From Abyssalbus ytuae (GTDB taxonomy: Bacteria > Bacteroidota > Bacteroidia > Flavobacteriales > Flavobacteriaceae), in assembly GCF_022807975.1 (NCBI RefSeq), contig NZ_CP094358.1, forward strand, positions 496,001-560,000: a stretch of DNA of 64,000 nt, read 5' to 3'. A model generated the notes under the pieces. The model saw nothing but the letters and a program-made list of their open reading frames with translations. It made no database searches and was not told the origin of the DNA. Numbering within the stretch: position 1 is the stretch's first letter; each line of letters starts with the position of its first letter. Made by a program: the position numbers and the translations under genes. This document shows positions 38,619-44,985 of this stretch, one piece after another.

Positions 38619-40139
38619 ATGTTAAGGAACAGTGTCAAATTAATTCATTTTGTATCCATAGCAAGTTTTGCTAACTTTTTATTATTTCACTATCCGTTCT
38701 TTAAGTACGTCTTTAATGCACTCGAGTATAAAAATCTTGGCGGTATTACCATTATTGTCTCTTTAGTAATTGCAATGCTCGTTGTAAATGCTTTTGTTTT
38801 ATATCTTATATTTTTTCTTTCTCGATTTGTTGGAAAAATTTTGTTGGCTTTCTTTTTCATAGTCAATGCAATTGTTGTCTATTTTGTAAATACCTATAAT
38901 GTCATTATAGACCTTACAATGATTGGTAATATTCTGAATACTAATTACGAAGAAGCTAGCAGTTTCTTTTCTTTTCGATTGATTTTGTATTTAGTTTTAT
39001 TAGGCTTAATTCCTGTAATCATTATTATTAAAGTTAAAATCGTTAAAGAACCTTTCAAGAGATTTTTAATTAATTTTTCTTTGACATTGCTTTTTCTTAT
39101 TGTTTTAGTTTTAATTAATGGTGGCAATTGGAGGTGGATAGATAAAAATTCAACCAAATTAGGTGCCTTGGTAATGCCTTGGTCTTATATGGTAAATACC
39201 TCAAGATTCTATATTTATAAGAGTAAGGAAAATAAAAAAGAGATATTATTGCCCGATGCGAAAATAAAGGACAATGTAAAGTCTATTGCGGTTTTGGTTA
39301 TTGGAGAATCTGCAAGAAGTGAAAATTTTTCACTGTACGGGTATGAAAAACTTACCAATCCCCTACTTTCTAAGATTGAAAACCTATACAAATTTAATGC
39401 AACTTCTTGTGCCACATACACGACAGCAGGCGTAAAGTGCATATTGGAACACACCAATTCTCGCAAGCTTTATGAGATCCTGCCCAATTATTTATTCAGA
39501 AATAATATAGAGGTTATATGGAGAACCACAAATTGGGGAGAACCCCCTGTTCAGATTAAAAACTTTTTACGAAAAGAGGATTTAAGAGAAGGATGTGAGA
39601 CACAGGAGTGTAATTATGATGAAATTCTTTTAAAGGGATTAAAGAAGCAAATTTTCGCAAGTAAAAAAGATAAAATATTAATTGTTTTACATACAAGTAC
39701 AAGTCATGGGCCATCATATAATACGAAATATCCACCCGAATTTGAAAAGTTCGTGCCAGTATGTAAAAGTGTTGAACTGGGAAAATGTACCCAGGAAGAA
39801 CTTGTAAACGCCTATAACAATACCATTGTTTATACAGATTATATACTTGCGAGCCTAATTAAAGACTTAAAGGAATTAAAGGAATACAACAGTACGATAC
39901 TTTTCGTTTCAGACCATGGTGAATCTTTAGGAGAAAATAATTTATACATGCATGGAATACCAGCAGCTTTTGCCCCTAAAGAGCAATTAGAAATTCCTTT
40001 TATAGTATGGTTATCAGATGGCTCTAAAAAACTGAAATCTAATGAGACACTATCACAAAACCATGTTTTTCATAGTATCTTGAATTTCTTGGCAATAGAA
40101 AGTCCTATTTATGATGAAAATATGAACATATTCAAATAG
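38619..40139 (+). CDS. phosphoethanolamine transferase, EptA/MCR family
   Basis: 506 aa. Five N-terminal membrane helices (to about residue 165) are followed by a periplasmic sulfatase-fold domain. Catalytic features align with EptA/MCR-1: Glu230 in VIGESARSEN, the nucleophile Thr268 four residues after Cys264 in SCATYTTAGVKC with Cys274 as the partner of the disulfide, and SDHGESLGENNLYMHGIP with the AFAPKEQ motif. The enzyme transfers phosphoethanolamine from phosphatidylethanolamine to lipid A or core sugars, which lowers susceptibility to cationic peptides and polymyxin. Last gene of the repeat-flanked segment. Confidence 0.93.
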   Translation: MLRNSVKLIHFVSIASFANFLLFHYPFFKYVFNALEYKNLGGITIIVSLVIAMLVVNAFVLYLIFFLSRFVGKILLAFFFIVNAIVVYFVNTYNVIIDLTMIGNILNTNYEEASSFFSFRLILYLVLLGLIPVIIIIKVKIVKEPFKRFLINFSLTLLFLIVLVLINGGNWRWIDKNSTKLGALVMPWSYMVNTSRFYIYKSKENKKEILLPDAKIKDNVKSIAVLVIGESARSENFSLYGYEKLTNPLLSKIENLYKFNATSCATYTTAGVKCILEHTNSRKLYEILPNYLFRNNIEVIWRTTNWGEPPVQIKNFLRKEDLREGCETQECNYDEILLKGLKKQIFASKKDKILIVLHTSTSHGPSYNTKYPPEFEKFVPVCKSVELGKCTQEELVNAYNNTIVYTDYILASLIKDLKELKEYNSTILFVSDHGESLGENNLYMHGIPAAFAPKEQLEIPFIVWLSDGSKKLKSNETLSQNHVFHSILNFLAIESPIYDENMNIFK

Positions 40140-40210
40140 TTAGCCGCTTATCGAAATAAAATAATCTAGAAGAAGCTCCTTTATTTTGAATGACTTTGAG
40201 AATAATTAAA

Positions 40211-40321
40211 CTAAAACTCAGGGCGGTCTACAAGCATTTTAAATCCGGATTCCATTTCTCCGAGGGAATGTCTGGCCTGAGTTAAGCCAAATTTAGATAT
40301 ACCGTATTCGTAAATGCCCAT
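40211..40321 (-). pseudogene. parE toxin relic (right copy)
   Basis: 36 codons: MG then IYEYGISKFGLTQARH, SLGEMESGFKMLVDRPEF and a stop. ParE proteins have about 15 residues between the initial MG.YK and the IYEYG helix, and about 50 after RPE; both are missing here, so it is an internally deleted, truncated toxin. It overlaps the end of the parD relic. The left relic (30190) retains the N-terminal residues lost here. Confidence 0.6.
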
Positions 40322-40497
40322 TGGCACGAAGTTTTTCTTCTACCTCTTTCGTAATGTCGGATACGGATCCGGTCACTGACACCATTTTCAAAACCTTCAT
40401 CGATGGTTAATTTTAACCTGGCAAACTCATCATTCCTAGCCTGGTCACGTCTTACGAAATCACATATATATTCACTGTCAGTCGTTTTTTGATTCAA
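40309..40497 (-). pseudogene. parD antitoxin relic (right copy), frameshifted
   Basis: Identical to the left relic up to IDEGFE.GVSD, then a one-base insertion near 40370 (GATCCGG versus GATTGG in the left copy) shifts the frame and ruins the C-terminus, the part that binds the toxin. It is N-terminally truncated in the same way as the left copy, so that truncation predates the duplication. Confidence 0.7.
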
Positions 40498-40648
40498 ACA
40501 ATATGACTTAGAATCTGTTCTTTTTATTATAATTACACTTTTATAGCTCAGACTTATTTCCCGGAATACTTGCTTTGCTCGGGATACTGAGTGAAAACAA
40601 AAAAGCTGAACAAAAAATTTGTTCAGCTTTTGATTGTCGGGATGACTG
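40390..40648. repeat. right copy of long direct repeat (259 bp identical), ends inside tRNA-Pro
   Basis: Identical to 30381-30639. Here the repeat continues through the complete tRNA-Pro gene, of which the last 12 bases (40637-40648) belong to the repeat. The arrangement - full tRNA at one end and only its 3' tip at the other - is that of tRNA-targeted integration or of a recombination event anchored in the tRNA. Confidence 0.93.
40600..40631 (-). terminator. rho-independent terminator of tRNA-Pro
   Basis: Inverted repeat AAAAGCTGAACAAA / TTTGTTCAGCTTTT located 6 bp downstream of the tRNA 3' end on the minus strand and followed by a T-rich stretch in the sense of transcription. Confidence 0.85.
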
Positions 40649-40710
40649 GATTCGAACCAGCGACCACACGCACCCCATGCGTGTACGCTACCAGACTGCG
40701 CTACATCCCG
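40637..40710 (-). tRNA. tRNA-Pro (anticodon GGG)
   Basis: 74 nt. Acceptor stem CGGGATG pairs with CATCCCG, with A as discriminator; the D-arm is TAGCGCAGTCTGGTAGCGTA, the anticodon stem CACGC / GCGTG encloses the loop ATGGGGT with anticodon GGG at 40676-40674, and the T-loop is GGTTCGAATCC. CCA is not encoded. The 3' end lies inside the long direct repeat, and the 5' acceptor strand overlaps the stop region of the GIY-YIG gene. Confidence 0.95.
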
Positions 40711-40949
40711 ATATTTATATCTTCAAGAAATCTTTTAATTCCTCTATTTTTAATCTTTTTTTCCAGTTTAACAGCTTCTGGTCGGCTGTTACACAAAATC
40801 GTTTTGACCAATTTCCAGGGTATACCCTTTTTAGTATATCCACTTCGACCGGAATTATGTCTTTTTAATCGATCATCCAGATCATATGTCTGTCCTACAT
40901 AGTATCCATCCAGTTGTTCGCTGTAAATTATATAAACTACATATTTCAT
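40701..40949 (-). CDS. GIY-YIG nuclease-domain protein
   Basis: 82 aa from the ATG at 40949 (a TTG at 40961 is also in frame). The single domain carries the motif as YVVYIIYSEQLDGYYVGQT, followed by DLDDRLKRHNSGRSGYTKK, IPWKLVKTI and a conserved [16 protein letters not shown], as in small UvrC/SLX1-like stand-alone GIY-YIG proteins. Its last codons and TAG stop are formed by the first 10 bases of tRNA-Pro. The family contains homing and repair nucleases; small stand-alone members are common in Bacteroidota but their role is not established. Confidence 0.88.
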   Translation of the reverse strand: MKYVVYIIYSEQLDGYYVGQTYDLDDRLKRHNSGRSGYTKKGIPWKLVKTILCNSRPEAVKLEKKIKNRGIKRFLEDINIGM

Positions 40950-40980
40950 TTCTATCAGCAACCATCCCGCCTTGGCGGGA

Positions 40981-41000
40981 TACGCTACCAGACTGCGCTA
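40981..41000 (-). repeat. 20-nt duplicate of tRNA-Pro D-arm region
   Basis: These 20 bases are identical to 40684-40703, that is, the tRNA-Pro sequence from the end of the acceptor stem through the D-arm. The flanks do not form a tRNA. A perfect short palindrome (ATCCCGCC TT GGCGGGAT) abuts it at 40963-40980. With the tRNA, it brackets the GIY-YIG gene. Confidence 0.85.
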
Positions 41001-41013
41001 TCAAAACAATTAA

Positions 41014-41041
41014 AAAAGTTCAACAATAGAGTTGAACTTTT
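41014..41041. terminator. bidirectional terminator hairpin
   Basis: Inverted repeat AAAAGTTCAAC / GTTGAACTTTT with a 6-nt loop and A/T runs on both sides. On the minus strand it ends transcription from the 41142 gene before the tRNA/GIY-YIG unit. Confidence 0.8.
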
Positions 41042-41141
41042 CTAGGCGCAAATTTACTATAAAATTTTATATTTTTCTGCTTTTTATGCCATATGATTCT
41101 TTAAAAAAAATTTGAAATAAACAGGGACTCTCTTTTAAACC

Positions 41142-41570
41142 CTACAAACTTTGCATTAAAATATTGTTATTAAGATCGTTAAAACACATGGCTAAATACT
41201 TAGGAGGAAAAATTTTTCTTCTGTTTCCCAAATCATACCATGCAATATCGGAGTATACCGTAGCACATATTTCCTTTTTTTCATCATAAAAATTATTTTC
41301 GGTAGTCATTACCTTTTCCAGGTCTCTTACTTTGGTAACTTTAAAATCGACAAAAAATGACTGGGTAAATATTAACTGTTTTTTGTACTGTATATTTTCA
41401 CTTTCTTCCAGTAAACCTATTTTCAGTTTATTTAATTTAAAGTTAGAGAAGCCTTTTTCCAGTAAAAAAGTTTTTCTTATGTGCGATGCATAAAATAAAT
41501 AAGCCGTATTTTTCATTATCATAAAATCATTTACATCCTCTCCCCTCACTTTATATTTCTTTTTGTACAT
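41142..41570 (-). CDS. acyl-CoA thioesterase-like (hotdog fold) protein
   Basis: 142 aa, no signal peptide. The pattern VRGEDVNDFMIMKNTAYLFYASHIRKTFL near the N-terminus, followed by FTQSFFVDFKVTKVRD and a final IAWYDLGNRRKIFPP, is that of 4HBT / YbgC-type thioesterases, which usually have DxxGHVNN...Y in the first motif; here the catalytic Asp is not in the standard place (VNDFMIMKN). Function therefore uncertain. It may be the last gene of the minus-strand run that begins at 46584, 16 bp after the DUF5777 gene. Confidence 0.6.
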   Translation of the reverse strand: MYKKKYKVRGEDVNDFMIMKNTAYLFYASHIRKTFLLEKGFSNFKLNKLKIGLLEESENIQYKKQLIFTQSFFVDFKVTKVRDLEKVMTTENNFYDEKKEICATVYSDIAWYDLGNRRKIFPPKYLAMCFNDLNNNILMQSL

Positions 41571-41585
41571 ACCTGCGTTTTTTAT

Positions 41586-42470
41586 CTATTCTCTCTTATT
41601 CTTTTTTATTTGAAAAGCCCTGGATATGTTAAACCCGAAGTGTATGTCGCCTGCAAAAAAATCATCTGTGTTTTCGGTAATAAACCCTTTTTCTATCATA
41701 GTGATTGAATTGGATAAAATAAGCTGAAAGACATGTCCGCCGGTTTCAATATCTACCCCTATTGCAAAAGAATCTTTAGCATTTATGGATTTTAAAGGAT
41801 TTACGGTATAAAAATATTCTCCGTTAACAGATACCCTCTTGCCTATCTTTATCCTGTTTCCTATACCTACCGCAAAAATATCGTGGGGGTCATCGTTGAT
41901 TTTTACCGAATTTCTATGAATATAAGTAGGCGTAAGCTGCAGGGAAAACGATGGGCTAAACTTTCGGGCTATTAATACCTGTGTGGTATAAAACAGCCTG
42001 TCGTCAAAATCCGGTTCATTTTCGGGATCATAGTCTTTTAAGGTTTTTTTGGCCACACTGCCAAAAAGGGAAAGGGAAAAAGGAAATGAAGTACTCCCTT
42101 CATATTGTTTTAAAAGGCTGTATTTTATAAATCCGTCATAGGTTTTTTCATAAGAGCTTCTTCCTACACCCAGCATAATATTATCGGTTAAACCATATTC
42201 AAAAGCAAACCTTATATTAGACTGGTCTAATCCGAAAAGTTCATCCGCACCCAGGTTTACTCTTCCAAACCTGTGGGAAATCATAAACTCAAGAATTCCT
42301 TCTTTTCTGTTTTCGATGGAATGTCCGTTTAAAATTCGTGTTCCTTTAAAGGTGGCGGAAACATAATTTCGTTCCTGCTGTCCCTCTTCTTCAAGAATGC
42401 TTAATAAATCCTGGGAAAAACTATAACTGTGATACCCGATTAGTATAATTATAAGCGCTATTTTTTTCAT
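41586..42470 (-). CDS. DUF5777-family outer-membrane beta-barrel protein
   Basis: 294 aa from the ATG at 42470, which provides a signal peptide (MKKIALIIILIGYHSYSFSQ). The rest is built from alternating amphipathic strands rich in aromatic and glycine residues (for example SLSLFGSVAKK, RKFSPSFSLQLTPTYIHR, FHFGFNISRAFQI-like end), as expected for a beta-barrel. DUF5777 proteins regularly sit beside YceI and c-type haem proteins in Bacteroidota, as here. The gene starts 7 bp after the end of the YceI gene. Confidence 0.82.
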   Translation of the reverse strand: MKKIALIIILIGYHSYSFSQDLLSILEEEGQQERNYVSATFKGTRILNGHSIENRKEGILEFMISHRFGRVNLGADELFGLDQSNIRFAFEYGLTDNIMLGVGRSSYEKTYDGFIKYSLLKQYEGSTSFPFSLSLFGSVAKKTLKDYDPENEPDFDDRLFYTTQVLIARKFSPSFSLQLTPTYIHRNSVKINDDPHDIFAVGIGNRIKIGKRVSVNGEYFYTVNPLKSINAKDSFAIGVDIETGGHVFQLILSNSITMIEKGFITENTDDFFAGDIHFGFNISRAFQIKKNKRE

Positions 42471-42477
42471 GTCTTGG

Positions 42478-43017
42478 TTAATTATAAGGTTGATGGTCCA
42501 GTTCAAAAGATATCTTTATTGTTTTTGCTATATTATTAGCTACAATGGCCGGTATTTTTATGTCAAAATCGGCTACTTCTACCATAAAGTTTCCTTTTAA
42601 CAAAATACTGTCTCCGGCTATGGTTATTTTTGCCTTGGTTTTAATATCCTTAGTGGCCCCGTGAAGTGTAAGGTTTCCATTTATAAGTGCTTCCCCGGTT
42701 TGCTTTGCTTCTTCAAAATTTTCAATGGTACCAGAAAAAGTAGCTTTTGGGTATATATCCGATTCAACATAATTCTCATTGAAGTGTTCCTGCATCAGCG
42801 ATTTTTCAAATATAAATGATTTCATAAGCAGGGAAACTGCTACTTCTCCGGTATTGGCATTTACAATACTCAATACCTGATCATTATAGGCTTCAATATC
42901 TTCTACCGGTGAATGAGAAAAAAAGGAAATATGCCCCTGGCGGGTGATGTATTTTTCCTGTGCATGGATTAGATTAAATAAAAATACAGACAGAACTAAA
43001 AAACATATACTTTTCAT
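42478..43017 (-). CDS. YceI-family periplasmic protein
   Basis: 179 aa with a signal peptide (MKSICFLVLSVFLFNLIHAQ). YceI signatures: GHISFFSHSPVEDIEAYN, SFIFEKSLMQEHFNENYVES, YPKATFSGTI, NGNLTLHGATKDI and DIKIPAIVANNIAKTI. The family forms a lipocalin-like barrel that binds isoprenoids or other long lipids, possibly quinone precursors, in the periplasm. Position within the haem/redox run is compatible with a quinone-related role. Confidence 0.93.
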   Translation of the reverse strand: MKSICFLVLSVFLFNLIHAQEKYITRQGHISFFSHSPVEDIEAYNDQVLSIVNANTGEVAVSLLMKSFIFEKSLMQEHFNENYVESDIYPKATFSGTIENFEEAKQTGEALINGNLTLHGATKDIKTKAKITIAGDSILLKGNFMVEVADFDIKIPAIVANNIAKTIKISFELDHQPYN

Positions 43018-43029
43018 AATTTAAAGGTT

Positions 43030-43458
43030 TTAATTGATTATTACGCATCTTATTAAAATCACGTCCATAAGGTAACCGGTGCAAACTCCTTTTATAATGA
43101 TATCCTGCCCTTCTTTAAGCTGCATTATTTTATTATTCTCTCCTTCCAGAATATGACAAATAACACTGCCCTGGGCAGAAATATTATTGTTATTAAAAAC
43201 AATTACACCGTTTCCATTTGCCGCACCTATATGTCCTACTTTTCCTTTTACCTGAATTATCTGATTGAGATACTTTTTATTGGCTGATGTTTCATCACTC
43301 TGAAAATCGGTTAAAATTTCATCAGAATTTAATATTAAATCGGGAGAAGCCTCCGCAATATTAATATGTGGTTTATTGTACATTTTTGTTGCCAAATATC
43401 CTCCCAATCCTATAACTATTATTATGGAAATAGCAATGATTATGTGTTTTTTACTCAT
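43030..43458 (-). CDS. OB-fold (tRNA_anti-like) membrane-anchored protein
   Basis: 142 aa. One N-terminal membrane anchor (about residues 4-25) and a periplasmic OB-fold resembling the tRNA_anti-like family (PF12869): QIIQVKGKVGHIG, VIFNNNNISAQGSVICHI and GQDIIIKGVCTGYLMDVILIRCVI. Two Cys (in VICHI and GVCTG) could pair. In this family the name derives from fold only; no nucleic-acid role is implied for an exported protein. Confidence 0.8.
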   Translation of the reverse strand: MSKKHIIIAISIIIVIGLGGYLATKMYNKPHINIAEASPDLILNSDEILTDFQSDETSANKKYLNQIIQVKGKVGHIGAANGNGVIVFNNNNISAQGSVICHILEGENNKIMQLKEGQDIIIKGVCTGYLMDVILIRCVIIN

Positions 43459-43472
43459 TTATAACCTGTTTT

Positions 43473-43814
43473 TTAATTATTTAGTGCTCCGTTATCTACC
43501 CAGCAACTAATGAGTTCTATCTCTTCATTGGTTAATGAGCCTCCAATAGGCATTGTTCTGTTTACTACCTGATCTTTAACAATAGCGGCATTATTGCTTA
43601 CCCCATCATAGGTTCTTAAATCGGGGAATTGAGAGCCGTTATGGCAACTAATACAATTATTGTCAATAACAGGTTTTACCTGTGTGCTAAAAGAAATATC
43701 AGGACACTCATCTGTGCCTGAATTGATGTTGTCTTCTTCTACATTGTTATCACAAGATGTAGAAACAGCGATTAACAGCACTACCATAAGAGTGCTTCTC
43801 ATTAATTTTTTCAT
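43473..43814 (-). CDS. small c-type cytochrome-like lipoprotein
   Basis: 113 aa from the ATG at 43814, preferred to one 51 bp upstream because it gives a lipoprotein signal ending at Cys21 (LLIAVSTSC). A single haem attachment motif Cys54-Ile-Ser-Cys57-His58 (NNCISCHNGS), and Met in NRTMPIGG is a plausible axial ligand. Length and pattern fit planctomycete-type cytochrome c / class I-like mono-haem domains. An electron carrier or sensor within the haem/redox operon. Confidence 0.88.
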   Translation of the reverse strand: MKKLMRSTLMVVLLIAVSTSCDNNVEEDNINSGTDECPDISFSTQVKPVIDNNCISCHNGSQFPDLRTYDGVSNNAAIVKDQVVNRTMPIGGSLTNEEIELISCWVDNGALNN

Positions 43815-43951
43815 GGTATTTTTCTTTTTTTCTAAATAAGAAGAAAAAACAATTTCCCTTCTCATTATAATTAAACAACCTACTTATTATTACATATCGG
43901 TAAAATTTTATTCTTATTAAAATCTAAATAAACTAAGGCATTTTAAAACGG

Positions 43952-44902
43952 TTAGGGAAAAATAGAAGGCGTACTAAAAACATAGTCCCTGTTTTTAACA
44001 GGCTTATGGCATTCAATACAACTTTGAACAAATGTTTGGTCTTTTCCAAAAGGCTTCAGTTCGGTTCCTAACCACCGGGCCCAACCCCAGCCATTTGTAC
44101 CTGCATATTTTTTCGAATCTTTAAACATAAATTCGGCATGAACAAATGTTGATGGTATAATGGCAGCTTCCCAGTTTTCATCAACCCGTTGATTCCAGAT
44201 TACTTTTCCCAGAATGGCTCCGTCCGGCCACGGATTTATCTCATTTTTATGTATTGCCTGTATTGCAATATCATTTCCCAGTATTACTCTTAACGTATTA
44301 TTATCAACCCTGTATGAACTGCTTATTACCTGCCAGCTACGATAATCATGAGGAAAAGCTATTCCGTTTGGCGCATCGGCCGGTTTTTTAGGAAGATGTT
44401 TGTTTTCATTCCATTTTTTATATTCTTTTTCAAAGCTAATCCTTTCCTCATCTGTTGTTGTTTTAGCTATGGTATCCATTTGTGTTATATAGGATTCCAA
44501 TAAACTTATATCTTCCTTATTTAAAACAGCATTCTTATGAAGCCACAAATAACGGGCAGGAGGCATTTCCTCTTTTTTAATTTTTGTTAAGGCATTAAAA
44601 AGAATGGTTTTTTTCTCCTTATCCGAATATTTATCCCATTCGGAAAAATTGAATTTTGAACGGGCTTTTTCCACATCTTTATTTACAATGGATGCTACAA
44701 ATGGCAACTTATTAAACCATGATATATCAGTTTCATTAGAATGGCAATCATAGCAAGAGTTTTTTAAAACATCTTTTATTTCGTCCGGAACGGTACCAAG
44801 ATCACTTGTTACCGGGGGATTTGAAACGACCGGCCTGAATTGAAGTATCACAACTATAACTATAAAGACAATAATGATGCTTAAAATTATTCTTCTTTTC
44901 AT
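43952..44902 (-). CDS. haem-binding domain plus cytochrome P460 fusion
   Basis: 316 aa from the ATG at 44902 (membrane anchor RRIILSIIIVFIVIVVILQ; an upstream ATG at 44965 adds 21 residues). The N-terminal half is a haem-binding domain with Cys50-Tyr-Asp-Cys53-His54 (NSCYDCHSNETDISWFNKLP). The C-terminal half resembles cytochrome P460, with FPHDYRSWQVISSSY, WPDGAILGKVIWNQR and the terminal haem site Cys295-Ile-Glu-Cys298-His299. P460 domains in other bacteria oxidise hydroxylamine or detoxify NO; the crosslinking Lys cannot be assigned by eye. Confidence 0.87.
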   Translation of the reverse strand: MKRRIILSIIIVFIVIVVILQFRPVVSNPPVTSDLGTVPDEIKDVLKNSCYDCHSNETDISWFNKLPFVASIVNKDVEKARSKFNFSEWDKYSDKEKKTILFNALTKIKKEEMPPARYLWLHKNAVLNKEDISLLESYITQMDTIAKTTTDEERISFEKEYKKWNENKHLPKKPADAPNGIAFPHDYRSWQVISSSYRVDNNTLRVILGNDIAIQAIHKNEINPWPDGAILGKVIWNQRVDENWEAAIIPSTFVHAEFMFKDSKKYAGTNGWGWARWLGTELKPFGKDQTFVQSCIECHKPVKNRDYVFSTPSIFP

Positions 44903-44985
44903 TTTTAACCTTATTAAAAGTCGTTTACAAATCCTCCTTAAAACATTGCTGTTTAGTAATAACAAGTTTTTGTTTAAATTAATAT

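Noticed and set aside
30640-40281. Integrase or transposase inside the repeat-flanked segment
   Set aside because: Every sizeable gene there is assigned to another family, and I find no tyrosine recombinase or transposase motifs, so the mobile-element reading remains unproven.
40575-40902. Plus-strand frames including a peptide like GFEPATTRTPC
   Set aside because: These are antisense translations of tRNA-Pro and the GIY-YIG gene, a well-known false protein family.
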